Translations under genes and position numbers: made by a program
Notes under the pieces: generated by a model
Databases searched by the model: none
Seen by the model: the letters and a program-made list of their open reading frames with translations, nothing else
Told to the model about the DNA's origin: nothing
In this document: in pieces, positions 25,753 to 33,847 of the stretch
Numbering within the stretch: the stretch's first letter is position 1
Layout of the letters: each line of letters starts with the position of its first letter
Assembly (NCBI RefSeq): GCF_000719555.1
Contig: NZ_JOGX01000020.1
Span: 21,586 to 85,585 of the forward strand
Source of the DNA: Streptomyces sp. NRRL F-5727
GTDB taxonomy: Bacteria > Actinomycetota > Actinomycetes > Streptomycetales > Streptomycetaceae
Length of the DNA stretch: 64,000 bases
Direction: 5' to 3'

Positions 25753-26286
25753 ATGGACGTCGTGGTGGGGGTTCGGGAGGCGCGGGCGGCGGACGCCGGC
25801 GCGTTGGCGGAGGCGCTGGGGCGGAACCGGGGGCACATGCGGGCCACCGAGCCGGATCGGGACGAGCGGTACTACACCGCCGAGCGGCAGGCCGAGCGGC
25901 TGGCCGACGGCGGGCGGAGGTGGTTCGCCGTCGAGGGGGACGGGGGGGACGACGAGCGGATCGTCGGGGCCGCGATCCTGTCCGGGATCGTGCTGGGGCC
26001 GTTCCGCAGCGCCTCGCTCGGGTACTGGGTGGACGGGGAGCGAACGGGGCGCGGCATCGCCTCCCTGCTCGTCGCCGAGGTGCTGCGCGCCGCGCGGGAC
26101 GAGCTCGGGCTGCACCGGATCGAGGCGTCGACCCTGCTCGACAACCACGCCTCGCAGCGCGTCCTCGCCAAGGCCGGGTTCGAGCGGATCGGGACCGCGC
26201 CCCGGTACCTGCACATCGCCGGCGCGTGGCGCGATCACCACCTCTTCCAGCGGATTCTGCACGATCAGCCGCCGCCCCTCGCCTGA
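25753..26286 (+). CDS. GNAT-family N-acetyltransferase
   Basis: A 177-residue protein with the GNAT fold. The acetyl-CoA-binding segment is ERTGRGIASLLV (the Q/RxxGxG/A motif), followed by AARDELGLHRIEASTLLDNHASQRVLAKAGF. This late pattern, where Asn and the SQRVLAKAGF helix match RimJ/RimL proteins, suggests N-terminal or side-chain acetylation of a protein or small amine. The start is leaderless by appearance. It is a single gene between nnaR and the HelD-like gene. Confidence 0.85.
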   Translation: MDVVVGVREARAADAGALAEALGRNRGHMRATEPDRDERYYTAERQAERLADGGRRWFAVEGDGGDDERIVGAAILSGIVLGPFRSASLGYWVDGERTGRGIASLLVAEVLRAARDELGLHRIEASTLLDNHASQRVLAKAGFERIGTAPRYLHIAGAWRDHHLFQRILHDQPPPLA

Positions 26287-26348
26287 CACGGCGGCCACCG
26301 GTGGCGTACCTTTGACGGCTGCCCAGTGCACGTCAGAAGGGGGCCTTA

Positions 26349-28628
26349 GTGGCCGCGCAGGAAGCCGTCGACACGGTCAGAGACCGTGAGATCGGCGTCG
26401 AGCAGGAACATCTGGACCAGGTCTACCGCCGCCTGGAGGAGAAGATCCACGAGGCGGAGTTCCTGATGAACGACGCCGCGCAGAAGGGGCACGTCGGCAC
26501 GCCCGGCGCCCTCGCCGAGCGCGACGCCCAGGTCTTCCGCGCCGGGATCCACCTGAACCGGCTCAACAACGAGTTCGAGGACTTCCTGTTCGGCCGGATC
26601 GACCTGCTGGAGGGCAAGGACGGGGTCAAGGGACCCGACGGCGCCTACACCTCCGTCGAGCCCGCCGACGACGCCATCCGGCCCGACAACACCGCCGACA
26701 TCGGCGAGACCCTGCACATCGGCCGCATCGGCGTCCTCGACGCCGACTACTCCCCGCTCGTCATCGACTGGCGCGCCCCCGCCGCCGCGCCCTTCTACCG
26801 GTCCACGCCGGTGGAGCCGGGCCGGGTGGTCCGGCGCCGGGTCATCCGGTCGAAGGGCCGGAAGGTCCTCGGCGTCGAGGACGACCTGATGCGCCCCGAG
26901 CTGAAGGCCAGCCTCGGCGGCGCCGAGCTGCCCGTCATCGGCGACGGCGCCCTGATGGCCGCCCTCGGGCAGGCCCGCAGCCACACCATGCGGGACATCG
27001 TCTCGTCCATCCAGGCCGAGCAGGACCTCGTCATCCGCGCCCCCGCCGCCTCCGTCACCTACGTCGAGGGCGGGCCGGGCACCGGGAAGACCGCGGTGGC
27101 GCTGCACCGGGCCGCGTACCTGCTCTACCAGGACCGCAGGCGGTACGCCGGCGGCATCCTCATCGTCTCGCCGACCCCGCTGCTCGTCTCGTACACCGAG
27201 GGCGTGCTGCCCTCCCTCGGCGAGGAGGGACAGGTCGCCATCCGGGCGCTCGGCAACCTCGTCGACGGGGCCGAGGCCGACGCGTACGACGAGCCCGCCG
27301 TCTCCCGGATCAAGGGGTCGTCGCGGATGCTCGCGGTGCTCCGCAAGGCCGCCCGCGGCGCCCTGGAGGGCCCCGACACACCGAAGCTGCTCCGGGTCGT
27401 CGCCTTCGGGCGCCGCCTCGAACTGGAGGAGGGCGAGCTGCGGCGGATCCGGCAGAACGTGCTCTCCGGGACCGCGCCCGTCAACCTCCTGCGCCCGCGC
27501 GCCCGCCGCCTCCTCCTCGACGCCCTCTACGCCAGGTCGGGCGCCGCGGGCCGGCACAGCGACCCCGAGCTCGCCGCCGAGCTGCGCTCCTCCTTCGACG
27601 AGGACGTCTCCACCGAGGACTCCTTCACCGGCTTCCTCGACGCCTGGTGGCCGGAGCTCGTCCCGCGCCGGGTCCTGGACGCCATGGCCGACGAGAAGCG
27701 GCTCGGCCGCTGGGCCCGCCGGGTCCTCAACCCCGGCGAGGTCCGCCGGATCGCCCGCTCGCTGCGCCGCCCGGGCCTCTCGGTCCACGACGTCGCCCTC
27801 CTGGACGAGCTGCACACCCTGCTCGGCGCCCCCGCCCGGCCGAAGCGGAAGCGGGAGTACGACCCGCTGGACCAGCTCACCGGTCTGGAGGAGCTGATGC
27901 CGGTACGGGAGGAGACCCAGCGCGAGCGGGCCGAGCGGCTCGCCGCCGAGCGCACCGAGTACGCCCACGTCATCGTCGACGAGGCGCAGGACCTCACGCC
28001 CATGCAGTGGCGGATGGTCGGCCGCCGCGGCCGGCACGCCACCTGGACGATCGTCGGGGACCCGGCGCAGTCCTCCTGGTCCGACCCGGACGAGGCGGCC
28101 GCCGCCCGCGACGAGGCGCTGGGCTCCCGGCCGCGCCGCCGCTTCGAGCTGACCGTGAACTACCGCAACCCGGCGGAGATCGCCGAGCTGGCCGCCAAGG
28201 TCCTCGCCCTCGCGATGCCGGGCAAGGAGTCCCCGCGGGCGGTCCGCTCGACCGGCGTCGAGCCCCGGTTCGTCGCCGTCGCCAAGGGCGGCGATCTGGC
28301 CGGAACCGTGCGGTCCGAGGCGGAGCGGCTGCTCGCCGAGGTCGAGGGCACGGTCGGCGTGGTCGTCGCCATGGACCGGCGCGCGGAGGCCGCCCGCTGG
28401 CTGGACGGGCTGGGGGACCGGGTGGTCGCGCTCGGCTCGCTGGAGGCGAAGGGCCTGGAGTACGACGCCACCCTCGTCGTCGCCCCGGCCGAGATCGCCG
28501 ACGAGTCCCCGGCCGGCCTGCGGGTGCTGTACGTGGCCCTGACCCGTTCGACGCAGGCGCTGACCGTGCTCGCGGGCGAGCGGGACCTGCCGGACGCGGC
28601 CGGGGTGCCGGACCTCCTGCGGGACTGA
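26349..28628 (+). CDS. HelD-like RNA polymerase recycling ATPase
   Basis: A 759-residue superfamily 1 ATPase. The N-terminal antiparallel coiled-coil (about residues 1-75, GVEQEHLDQVYRRLEEKIHE) is the arm that HelD proteins insert into the RNA polymerase secondary channel. Walker A GGPGTGKT has Lys247, the DEAQD box has Asp544/Glu545, and the late helicase motifs NYRNPAEIAEL, AKGLEYD and YVALTRSTQAL are present. HelD proteins release stalled polymerase from DNA, and some actinobacterial members (HelR) confer tolerance to rifamycins. I do not see a rifamycin-associated element upstream. GTG start with AGAAGGGGG upstream. Confidence 0.88.
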   Translation: MAAQEAVDTVRDREIGVEQEHLDQVYRRLEEKIHEAEFLMNDAAQKGHVGTPGALAERDAQVFRAGIHLNRLNNEFEDFLFGRIDLLEGKDGVKGPDGAYTSVEPADDAIRPDNTADIGETLHIGRIGVLDADYSPLVIDWRAPAAAPFYRSTPVEPGRVVRRRVIRSKGRKVLGVEDDLMRPELKASLGGAELPVIGDGALMAALGQARSHTMRDIVSSIQAEQDLVIRAPAASVTYVEGGPGTGKTAVALHRAAYLLYQDRRRYAGGILIVSPTPLLVSYTEGVLPSLGEEGQVAIRALGNLVDGAEADAYDEPAVSRIKGSSRMLAVLRKAARGALEGPDTPKLLRVVAFGRRLELEEGELRRIRQNVLSGTAPVNLLRPRARRLLLDALYARSGAAGRHSDPELAAELRSSFDEDVSTEDSFTGFLDAWWPELVPRRVLDAMADEKRLGRWARRVLNPGEVRRIARSLRRPGLSVHDVALLDELHTLLGAPARPKRKREYDPLDQLTGLEELMPVREETQRERAERLAAERTEYAHVIVDEAQDLTPMQWRMVGRRGRHATWTIVGDPAQSSWSDPDEAAAARDEALGSRPRRRFELTVNYRNPAEIAELAAKVLALAMPGKESPRAVRSTGVEPRFVAVAKGGDLAGTVRSEAERLLAEVEGTVGVVVAMDRRAEAARWLDGLGDRVVALGSLEAKGLEYDATLVVAPAEIADESPAGLRVLYVALTRSTQALTVLAGERDLPDAAGVPDLLRD

Positions 28629-28683
28629 GGGCCGGGACCCGGACGGGGCTCTCCGGGGGTGATTTCCGGTCAACACGCGCGGG

Positions 28684-28710
28684 GGGAATCACCTTCGCGG
28701 AGCCTTTGTT
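28684..28710 (+). promoter_or_regulatory. SigR-type promoter (GGGAAT-N18-GTT)
   Basis: GGGAAT at 28684-28689 and GTT at 28708-28710 are separated by exactly 18 nt, the published consensus for the thiol-stress sigma factor SigR of Streptomyces. Transcription would start near 28717 and meet the hairpin at 28833. Confidence 0.5.
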
Positions 28711-28832
28711 AGCCTTGTCGTGACACCGGCTCGATCCAAGCCCCCGGGCCCAACCTTCGTCCCTCAGAGGGACCACTTGCCGCGAGGCGAGCATGGCGGG
28801 TCGGTGTCACTTAGACATACATACGAAGTTGG

Positions 28833-28862
28833 GGCCCCGGTCGTCTTCCGATGACCGGGGCC
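28833..28862 (+). terminator. hairpin with T-rich tail (terminator or attenuator)
   Basis: 10-bp perfect stem (28833-28842 with 28853-28862), followed by CTCTTCTGTT. It lies between a predicted promoter and the malic enzyme start, so it would define a short RNA or act as an attenuator. Confidence 0.65.
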
Positions 28863-28932
28863 TCTTCTGTTGCCTCAGCATCTCTCGTATGGTGGAAACT
28901 ACTTTCCGAAAACAAAATGACCGCATTACCTG

Positions 28933-28946
28933 CTACCGGCGGGTAG
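28933..28946. promoter_or_regulatory. palindrome CTACC-N4-GGTAG, candidate operator
   Basis: Perfect 5-bp arms with further partial symmetry (ACCT on the left, AGGT on the right). Located 82 bp upstream of the malic enzyme start, next to an unusually A+T-rich stretch that could hold a promoter. Confidence 0.4.
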
Positions 28947-29028
28947 GTGCGACCATCGGAGGGCGCCGCCAGGGCAACCAGCCGGGGCGGCGTAGCAACG
29001 AAGCTAGGGAAAGCAGAGGAACCCGGCC

Positions 29029-30444
29029 ATGGCAACGGCGCCCAGCGTCTCGTACTCGATGACGGTCCGGCTGGAGGTGCCCGCGAGCGGCACCGCGGTC
29101 TCGCAGCTCACCGCTGCGGTCGAGTCCCACGGAGGCTCCGTCACCGGCCTCGACGTCACCGCCTCGGGCCACGAGAAGCTCCGGATCGACGTCACCATCG
29201 CCGCGACCTCCACCGCGCACGCCGACGAGATCGTCGAGCGGCTGCGGGACATCGAGGGCGTCGTCCTCGGCAAGGTCTCGGACCGTACGTTCCTGATGCA
29301 CCTCGGCGGCAAGATCGAGATGGCGTCCAAGCACCCCATCCGGAACCGCGACGACCTCTCGATGATCTACACCCCGGGCGTCGCCCGCGTGTGCATGGCG
29401 ATCGCCGAGAACCCCGAGGACGCCCGCCGCCTCACCATCAAGCGCAACACCGTCGCGGTCGTCACCGACGGCTCCGCCGTCCTCGGCCTCGGCAACATCG
29501 GCCCGATGGCCGCCATGCCGGTCATGGAGGGCAAGGCCGCCCTCTTCAAGCGCTTCGCCGACATCGACGCCTGGCCGATCTGCCTGGACACCCAGGACAC
29601 CGACGAGATCGTGGCGATCGTCAAGGCCATCGCCCCCGGCTTCGCGGGCATCAACCTGGAGGACATCTCGGCGCCCCGCTGCTTCGAGATCGAGGCCCGG
29701 CTCCGCGAGGCCCTGGACATCCCGGTCTTCCACGACGACCAGCACGGCACCGCCATCGTCGTCCTCGCGGCCCTCACCAACGCGCTCCGCGTGGTCGGCA
29801 AGGGCATCGGGGACGTCCGGGTCGTCATGTCCGGCGCCGGCGCGGCCGGCACGGCCATCCTGAAGCTGCTGATCGCCGCGGGCGTGAAGCACGCGGTCGT
29901 CGCCGACATCCACGGCGTCGTGCACGCCGGCCGCGAGGACCTGGTGGCCGCCCCGGCCGACTCCCCGCTGCGCTGGATCGCCGACAACACCAACCCGGAG
30001 GGCGTCACCGGCACCCTCAAGGAGGCCGTCGTCGGCGCGGACGTCTTCATCGGCGTGTCGGCCCCGAACCTGCTGGGCGCGGAGGACGTGGCCGCGATGG
30101 CCGAGGACTCCATCGTGTTCGCGCTCGCGAACCCCGACCCGGAGGTCGACCCGGCCGCCGCGCGGCAGACCGCCGCCGTGGTCGCCACCGGCCGCTCGGA
30201 CTTCCCGAACCAGATCAACAACGTCCTGGTCTTCCCCGGCGTCTTCCGCGGTCTGCTCGACGCGCAGTCCCGCACGGTGAACACCGAGATGATGCTGGCG
30301 GCCGCCGCGGCCCTCGCGGACGTCGTCACCGAGGACGAGCTGAACCCGAACTACATCATCCCGTCGGTCTTCAACGACAAGGTCGCCGGCGCCGTCGCCG
30401 GGGCCGTGCGGACCGCCGCGAAGGCGGCGGGCGCGGGCGCCTGA
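29029..30444 (+). CDS. NAD(P)-dependent malic enzyme with ACT domain
   Basis: A 471-residue enzyme converting malate to pyruvate, CO2 and NAD(P)H. An N-terminal ACT-like domain (residues ~5-80) is likely a regulatory ligand-binding site. The catalytic region has IYTPGVARV, the metal-binding HDDQHGTA and the dinucleotide-binding SGAGAAGTAI. It lacks the phosphotransacetylase-like extension of MaeB, and its size is that of the short bacterial class. GAGGAA provides the ribosome-binding site for ATG 29029. In Streptomyces malic enzymes feed carbon and NADPH into lipid and antibiotic synthesis. The upstream region suggests complex transcription control. Confidence 0.93.
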   Translation: MATAPSVSYSMTVRLEVPASGTAVSQLTAAVESHGGSVTGLDVTASGHEKLRIDVTIAATSTAHADEIVERLRDIEGVVLGKVSDRTFLMHLGGKIEMASKHPIRNRDDLSMIYTPGVARVCMAIAENPEDARRLTIKRNTVAVVTDGSAVLGLGNIGPMAAMPVMEGKAALFKRFADIDAWPICLDTQDTDEIVAIVKAIAPGFAGINLEDISAPRCFEIEARLREALDIPVFHDDQHGTAIVVLAALTNALRVVGKGIGDVRVVMSGAGAAGTAILKLLIAAGVKHAVVADIHGVVHAGREDLVAAPADSPLRWIADNTNPEGVTGTLKEAVVGADVFIGVSAPNLLGAEDVAAMAEDSIVFALANPDPEVDPAAARQTAAVVATGRSDFPNQINNVLVFPGVFRGLLDAQSRTVNTEMMLAAAAALADVVTEDELNPNYIIPSVFNDKVAGAVAGAVRTAAKAAGAGA

Positions 30445-30782
30445 CGTCACCGGGGAGCGGTACCCCGAGCGTGTCGCGATTCGCGGAGTCGTAAACCCGC
30501 CTTTAGGGTGGCTTTTCGGCTCCGCACCGTTTGCGGGGAGTCGACGCTACGTCACCACCAGGGGCCTCCGGCGCTTTCCGTGTGACCCCAGGGGGTGCCG
30601 GATTGGCGTTCCCGCCGCTGGTGGGGGCAGGATGCTCCCCCGAGGACTTCGTCCAGGGGGGAACCCCCAGGGCGCGAGGGATCCACGAGAGGCAGACCCG
30701 GTTCCGGGGACTGTCCGAGGCCCCTGGCAGCATCGGCTTCGATCTCACGCCTCACAGGCAAGAAGAACACGGGAGTAACAAC
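30445..30782. other. 338-bp upstream region of hupA with repeat-like hairpin
   Basis: TAGGGT at 30504-30509, with TTCGCG 18 bp upstream, is a possible promoter giving a long leader. An inverted repeat at about 30635-30662 (CCCCCGAGGAC with GTCCAGGGGG) is of a type I recall as scattered in Streptomyces intergenic DNA. GGGAG at the end serves as the ribosome-binding site. Confidence 0.4.
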
Positions 30783-31064
30783 ATGAACCGCAGTGAGCTG
30801 GTGGCCGCGCTGGCCGACCGCGCCGAGGTGACCCGCAAGGACGCCGACGCCGTGCTGGCCGCCCTCGCCGAGACCGTCGGCGAGGTCGTCGCCAAGGGCG
30901 ACGAGAAGGTCACCATCCCCGGCTTCCTGACCTTCGAGCGCACCCACCGTGCCGCTCGCACCGCTCGTAACCCGCAGACCGGCGACCCGATCAACATCCC
31001 GGCCGGTTACAGCGTGAAGGTCTCCGCGGGCTCGAAGCTCAAGGAAGCCGCCAAGGGCAAGTAA
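30783..31064 (+). CDS. hupA: DNA-binding protein HU
   Basis: A 93-residue HU protein. It has the N-terminal dimerising helices (NRSELVAALADRAEVTRKDA), the VTIPGFLTFERTHR saddle and the DNA-binding arm containing ARTARNPQTGDPINIPA, with the prolines at the arm tip. It lacks the long Lys/Ala-rich tail of the sporulation-associated HupS, so it corresponds to HupA, the vegetative nucleoid protein. Location between malic enzyme and murA is the same as I recall for S. coelicolor hupA. It has a long leader and a strong shared terminator. Confidence 0.95.
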   Translation: MNRSELVAALADRAEVTRKDADAVLAALAETVGEVVAKGDEKVTIPGFLTFERTHRAARTARNPQTGDPINIPAGYSVKVSAGSKLKEAAKGK

Positions 31065-31084
31065 GCAGCCTGTAGGCGCACGTA

Positions 31085-31118
31085 AAGGGCGGCCACCCCT
31101 TCCGGGGTGGCCGCCCTT
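31085..31118. terminator. bidirectional terminator between hupA and murA
   Basis: Perfect 15-bp stem (31085-31099 with 31104-31118), loop TTCC, arms beginning AAGGGCGG and ending CCGCCCTT. Confidence 0.9.
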
Positions 31119-31161
31119 CCGTACGTCCGGGAGAAGGCCCCGCAGGGCCTTCCGGCGGGTC

Positions 31162-32502
31162 CTAGACGAGCGCGCTGCCCGGCAGCTCGACCTTGGCGCC
31201 CAGCTCCACGAGCTTCTCCATGAAGTTCTCGTAGCCGCGGTTGATCAGGTCGATGCCGTGCACCCGGCTGGTGCCCTGGGCGGCGAGGGCCGCGATCAGG
31301 TACGAGAAGCCGCCGCGCAGGTCCGGGATGACCAGGTCGGCGCCCTGGAGGCGGGTGGGGCCGCTGACGACCGCGGAGTGGAGGAAGTTCCGCTGGCCGA
31401 AGCGGCAGTCGGAGCCGCCCAGGCACTCGCGGTACAGCTGGATGTGGGCGCCCATCTGGTTCAGCGCCGAGGTGAAGCCGAGCCGGGACTCGTACACCGT
31501 CTCGTGGACGATGGAGAGGCCGGACGCCTGCGTCAGGGCGACGACCAGCGGCTGCTGCCAGTCGGTCTGGAAGCCGGGGTGGACGTCGGTCTCCAGGTGG
31601 ATCGCGTTGAGCGAGCCGCCCGGGTGCCAGAAGCGGATGCCCTCGTCGTCGATCTCGAAGGCGCCGCCGACCTTCCGGTAGGTGTTCAGGAAGGTCATCA
31701 TCGAGCGCTGCTGGGCGCCGCGCACGTAGATGTTGCCCTCGGTGGCGAGCGCCGCGGACGCCCAGGAGGCCGCCTCCAGGCGGTCCGGGAGGGCCCGGTG
31801 GGTGTAGCCGTCGAGCTTGTCGACACCGGTGATCCGGATGGTCCGGTCGGTGTCCATGGAGATGATCGCGCCCATCTTCTGCAGGACGCAGATCAGGTCC
31901 TCGATCTCGGGCTCCACGGCCGCGTTCGACAGCTCGGTGACGCCGTCGGCGAGGACCGCCGTGAGCAGCACCTGCTCGGTCGAGCCGACCGAGGGGTACG
32001 GGAGGCGGATCTTGCAGCCGCGAAGGCGCTGCGGGGCCTCCAGGTACTGGCCGTCGGCCCGCTTCTCGATGGTCGCGCCGAACTGGCGGAGCACGTCGAA
32101 ATGGAAGTCGATCGGCCGGCCGCCGATGTCGCAGCCGCCGAGGCCGGGGATGAAGGCGTGGCCGAGGCGGTGCAGCAGCGGGCCGCAGAAGAGGATCGGG
32201 ATGCGCGACGAGCCGGCGTGGGCGTCGATGTCGGCGACGTTGGCGGACTCGACGTGCGTCGGGTCGAGCACCAGCTCGCCGGGCTCCTCGCCGGGGCGGA
32301 CCGTCACGCCGTGCAGCTGGAGCAGGCCGCGGACGACGCGCACGTCGCGGATGTCCGGCACGTTGCGCAGTCTGCTGGGGCCGCTGCCGAGCAGGGCGGC
32401 GACCATCGCCTTGGGCACGAGGTTCTTCGCGCCGCGAACGCGGATCTCGCCCTCGAGCGGGGTTCCGCCGTGGACAAGCAGGACATCGTCTGTGCCGGTC
32501 AT
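31162..32502 (-). CDS. murA: UDP-N-acetylglucosamine 1-carboxyvinyltransferase MurA
   Basis: A 446-residue enzyme for the first committed step of peptidoglycan synthesis, which transfers enolpyruvate from PEP to UDP-GlcNAc. Lys26 in RGAKNLVPK and active-site Cys124 in GLGGCDIGGRP are present, so the enzyme should be sensitive to fosfomycin, unlike the Cys-to-Asp variants. It is slightly longer than E. coli MurA (419). The ATG at 32502 begins MTGTDDVLLVHGGTPL. On the minus strand TACCCT at 32551-32546 is a candidate -10. Streptomyces genomes usually carry two murA copies, and which paralogue this is rests on synteny. Confidence 0.94.
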   Translation of the reverse strand: MTGTDDVLLVHGGTPLEGEIRVRGAKNLVPKAMVAALLGSGPSRLRNVPDIRDVRVVRGLLQLHGVTVRPGEEPGELVLDPTHVESANVADIDAHAGSSRIPILFCGPLLHRLGHAFIPGLGGCDIGGRPIDFHFDVLRQFGATIEKRADGQYLEAPQRLRGCKIRLPYPSVGSTEQVLLTAVLADGVTELSNAAVEPEIEDLICVLQKMGAIISMDTDRTIRITGVDKLDGYTHRALPDRLEAASWASAALATEGNIYVRGAQQRSMMTFLNTYRKVGGAFEIDDEGIRFWHPGGSLNAIHLETDVHPGFQTDWQQPLVVALTQASGLSIVHETVYESRLGFTSALNQMGAHIQLYRECLGGSDCRFGQRNFLHSAVVSGPTRLQGADLVIPDLRGGFSYLIAALAAQGTSRVHGIDLINRGYENFMEKLVELGAKVELPGSALV

Positions 32503-32790
32503 GAATCTCGCGTTCCGGAGTCGTCGGTCGGGTGGCCAGAGAAAAGGGTAAGGGGCCATTGGACCCTGATCGGGCCGCTCGGGGTGCCTGTCAGATGTAA
32601 TGAATTCGGCACAACACCCTCCGTTCCCGCGATCTTGCGGACTGTCACCGTCCGGTTGTCCGGGGCGGGCGGTCCGGACGGTCCTGTCCCGCCCCTCCCG
32701 ACCTGCGAGGCTCGCCTCGGCTTCCACGGGTTTCCCGGCATTGCGCCCGAGAACCCCCGCACGCGCCGAAGATGCGGGATCATGTGTCGC

Positions 32791-33351
32791 ATGACCGAGG
32801 TGTCCTCGCTCACAGGACGGCTGCTCGTGGCCACCCCCGCCCTCGCGGACCCGAACTTCGACCGCGCGGTGGTGCTGCTGCTCGACCACGACGACGAGGG
32901 CTCGCTCGGCGTCGTCCTCAACCGGCCCACCCCCGTCACCGTCGGCGACGTGCTCGCCCCCTGGGCGGGGCTGGCCGGCGAGCCGGGCGTGGTCTTCCAG
33001 GGCGGCCCGGTCTCCCTCGACGCGGCCCTCGGCCTCGCCGTCATCCCCGGCGACGAGGGCCCGATCGGCTGGCGCCGGGTCTTCGGCGCGATCGGCCTGG
33101 TCGACCTGGAGACCCCGCCGGAGCTCCTCGGCCCCGCCCTCGGCGCGCTCCGCATCTTCGCCGGCTACGCGGGCTGGGGCCCCGGCCAGCTGGAGACCGA
33201 ACTGACCGAGGGTGCCTGGTACGTCGTCGAGTCCGAGCCCGGCGACGTCTCCTCGCCGACCCCGGAGACCCTCTGGCGGCAGGTCCTCCGCCGGCAGCGC
33301 GGCGACCTCGCGATGGTCGCGACCTACCCGGACGACCCTTCGCTCAACTGA
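32791..33351 (+). CDS. YqgE/AlgH family protein (UPF0301)
   Basis: A 186-residue protein (189 from ATG 32782). Conserved phrases SLTGRLLVATPALADPNF, SLGVVLNRPT and FQGGPVSLD define the YqgE/AlgH (DUF179) family. Structures are known, but the biochemical role is not established; AlgH was named from Pseudomonas alginate regulation. It stands alone between the murA promoter and the DUF3039 gene. ATG 32791 is preferred because family members begin MTEVSSLTG. Confidence 0.88.
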   Translation: MTEVSSLTGRLLVATPALADPNFDRAVVLLLDHDDEGSLGVVLNRPTPVTVGDVLAPWAGLAGEPGVVFQGGPVSLDAALGLAVIPGDEGPIGWRRVFGAIGLVDLETPPELLGPALGALRIFAGYAGWGPGQLETELTEGAWYVVESEPGDVSSPTPETLWRQVLRRQRGDLAMVATYPDDPSLN

Positions 33352-33381
33352 GTCCCGCGGCTCCCAGTACCCTTGGGTGCC

Positions 33382-33672
33382 ATGAGCACTCTCGAGCCCG
33401 AGCGCGGGGCAGGTACGGGAACCCTCGTCGAGCCGACGCCGCAGGTGTCCCACGGTGACGGCGACCACGAGCGCTACGCCCATTACGTCCAGAAGGACAA
33501 GATCATGGCGAGTGCCCTCGACGGCACTCCCGTCGTCGCACTGTGCGGAAAGGTCTGGGTGCCGGGGCGTGACCCCAAGAAGTACCCGGTCTGTCCCATG
33601 TGCAAGGAGATCTACGAGTCCATGGGCTCGGGTGGCGACAAGGACAAGGACAAGGGCGGCAAGGGGAAGTAA
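33382..33672 (+). CDS. DUF3039 family protein
   Basis: A 96-residue protein found throughout actinobacteria. The central part has YAHYVQKDKIMASAL and then a cysteine set, CGKVWVP...YPVCPMC, which could bind zinc. The C-terminus is a Lys/Gly/Asp-rich tail. Function is unknown. TACCCT lies 8 nt before ATG 33382, so a leaderless transcript is possible. It is not part of the following sugar operon, which has its own promoter. Confidence 0.87.
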   Translation: MSTLEPERGAGTGTLVEPTPQVSHGDGDHERYAHYVQKDKIMASALDGTPVVALCGKVWVPGRDPKKYPVCPMCKEIYESMGSGGDKDKDKGGKGK

Positions 33673-33733
33673 CCCCGGCCCGGCTCTCGACGGGGGCCGT
33701 TTCGTTTGCCCTGCCGCCCCGCGGCGGGCGGGA

Positions 33734-33777
33734 AGTGGTCGAGACCTCTTGTCGTGATCGGCGGGCGCGCCTAACCT
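33734..33777 (+). promoter_or_regulatory. promoter with DasR-like (dre) operator
   Basis: 33734-33749 matches the dre consensus ACTGGTCTAGACCAGT at 12 of 16 positions, including the core TGGTC-A-GACC. It abuts a good promoter: -35 TTGTCG (33749-33754), 17-bp spacer, -10 TAACCT (33772-33777). DasR bound there would block polymerase. DasR is the GlcNAc-responsive GntR repressor of chitin and GlcNAc genes. Confidence 0.65.
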
Positions 33778-33847
33778 CACCGCTGTTGTTGTGCAGCACG
33801 AAACGCCCGTTGCGTATGTTGCAACGCACGCTCGGAGGGGAACCGCC

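Larger units (their letters stand above)
28629..29028. other. 400-bp regulated leader region before malic enzyme
   Basis: No convincing gene. It holds, in order, a SigR-like promoter, a ~120-nt stretch, a hairpin with T-rich tail, an A+T-rich stretch around 28893-28930, a 14-bp palindrome, and the malic enzyme ribosome-binding site (GAGGAA). The ATG-initiated frame at 28793 contains a TTA codon and runs through the hairpin, so it is unlikely to be expressed as a protein. Confidence 0.55.

Noticed and set aside
26349..28628. Rifamycin-associated element expected before some helR genes
   Set aside because: I saw no matching palindrome in the 62 bp upstream of the HelD-like gene, so rifamycin induction is not claimed.
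28793..29062. 89-residue frame in the malic enzyme leader
   Set aside because: It contains a TTA codon, passes through a terminator-like stem and overlaps the malic enzyme start; codon bias is not Streptomyces-like. A very short leader peptide cannot be excluded.
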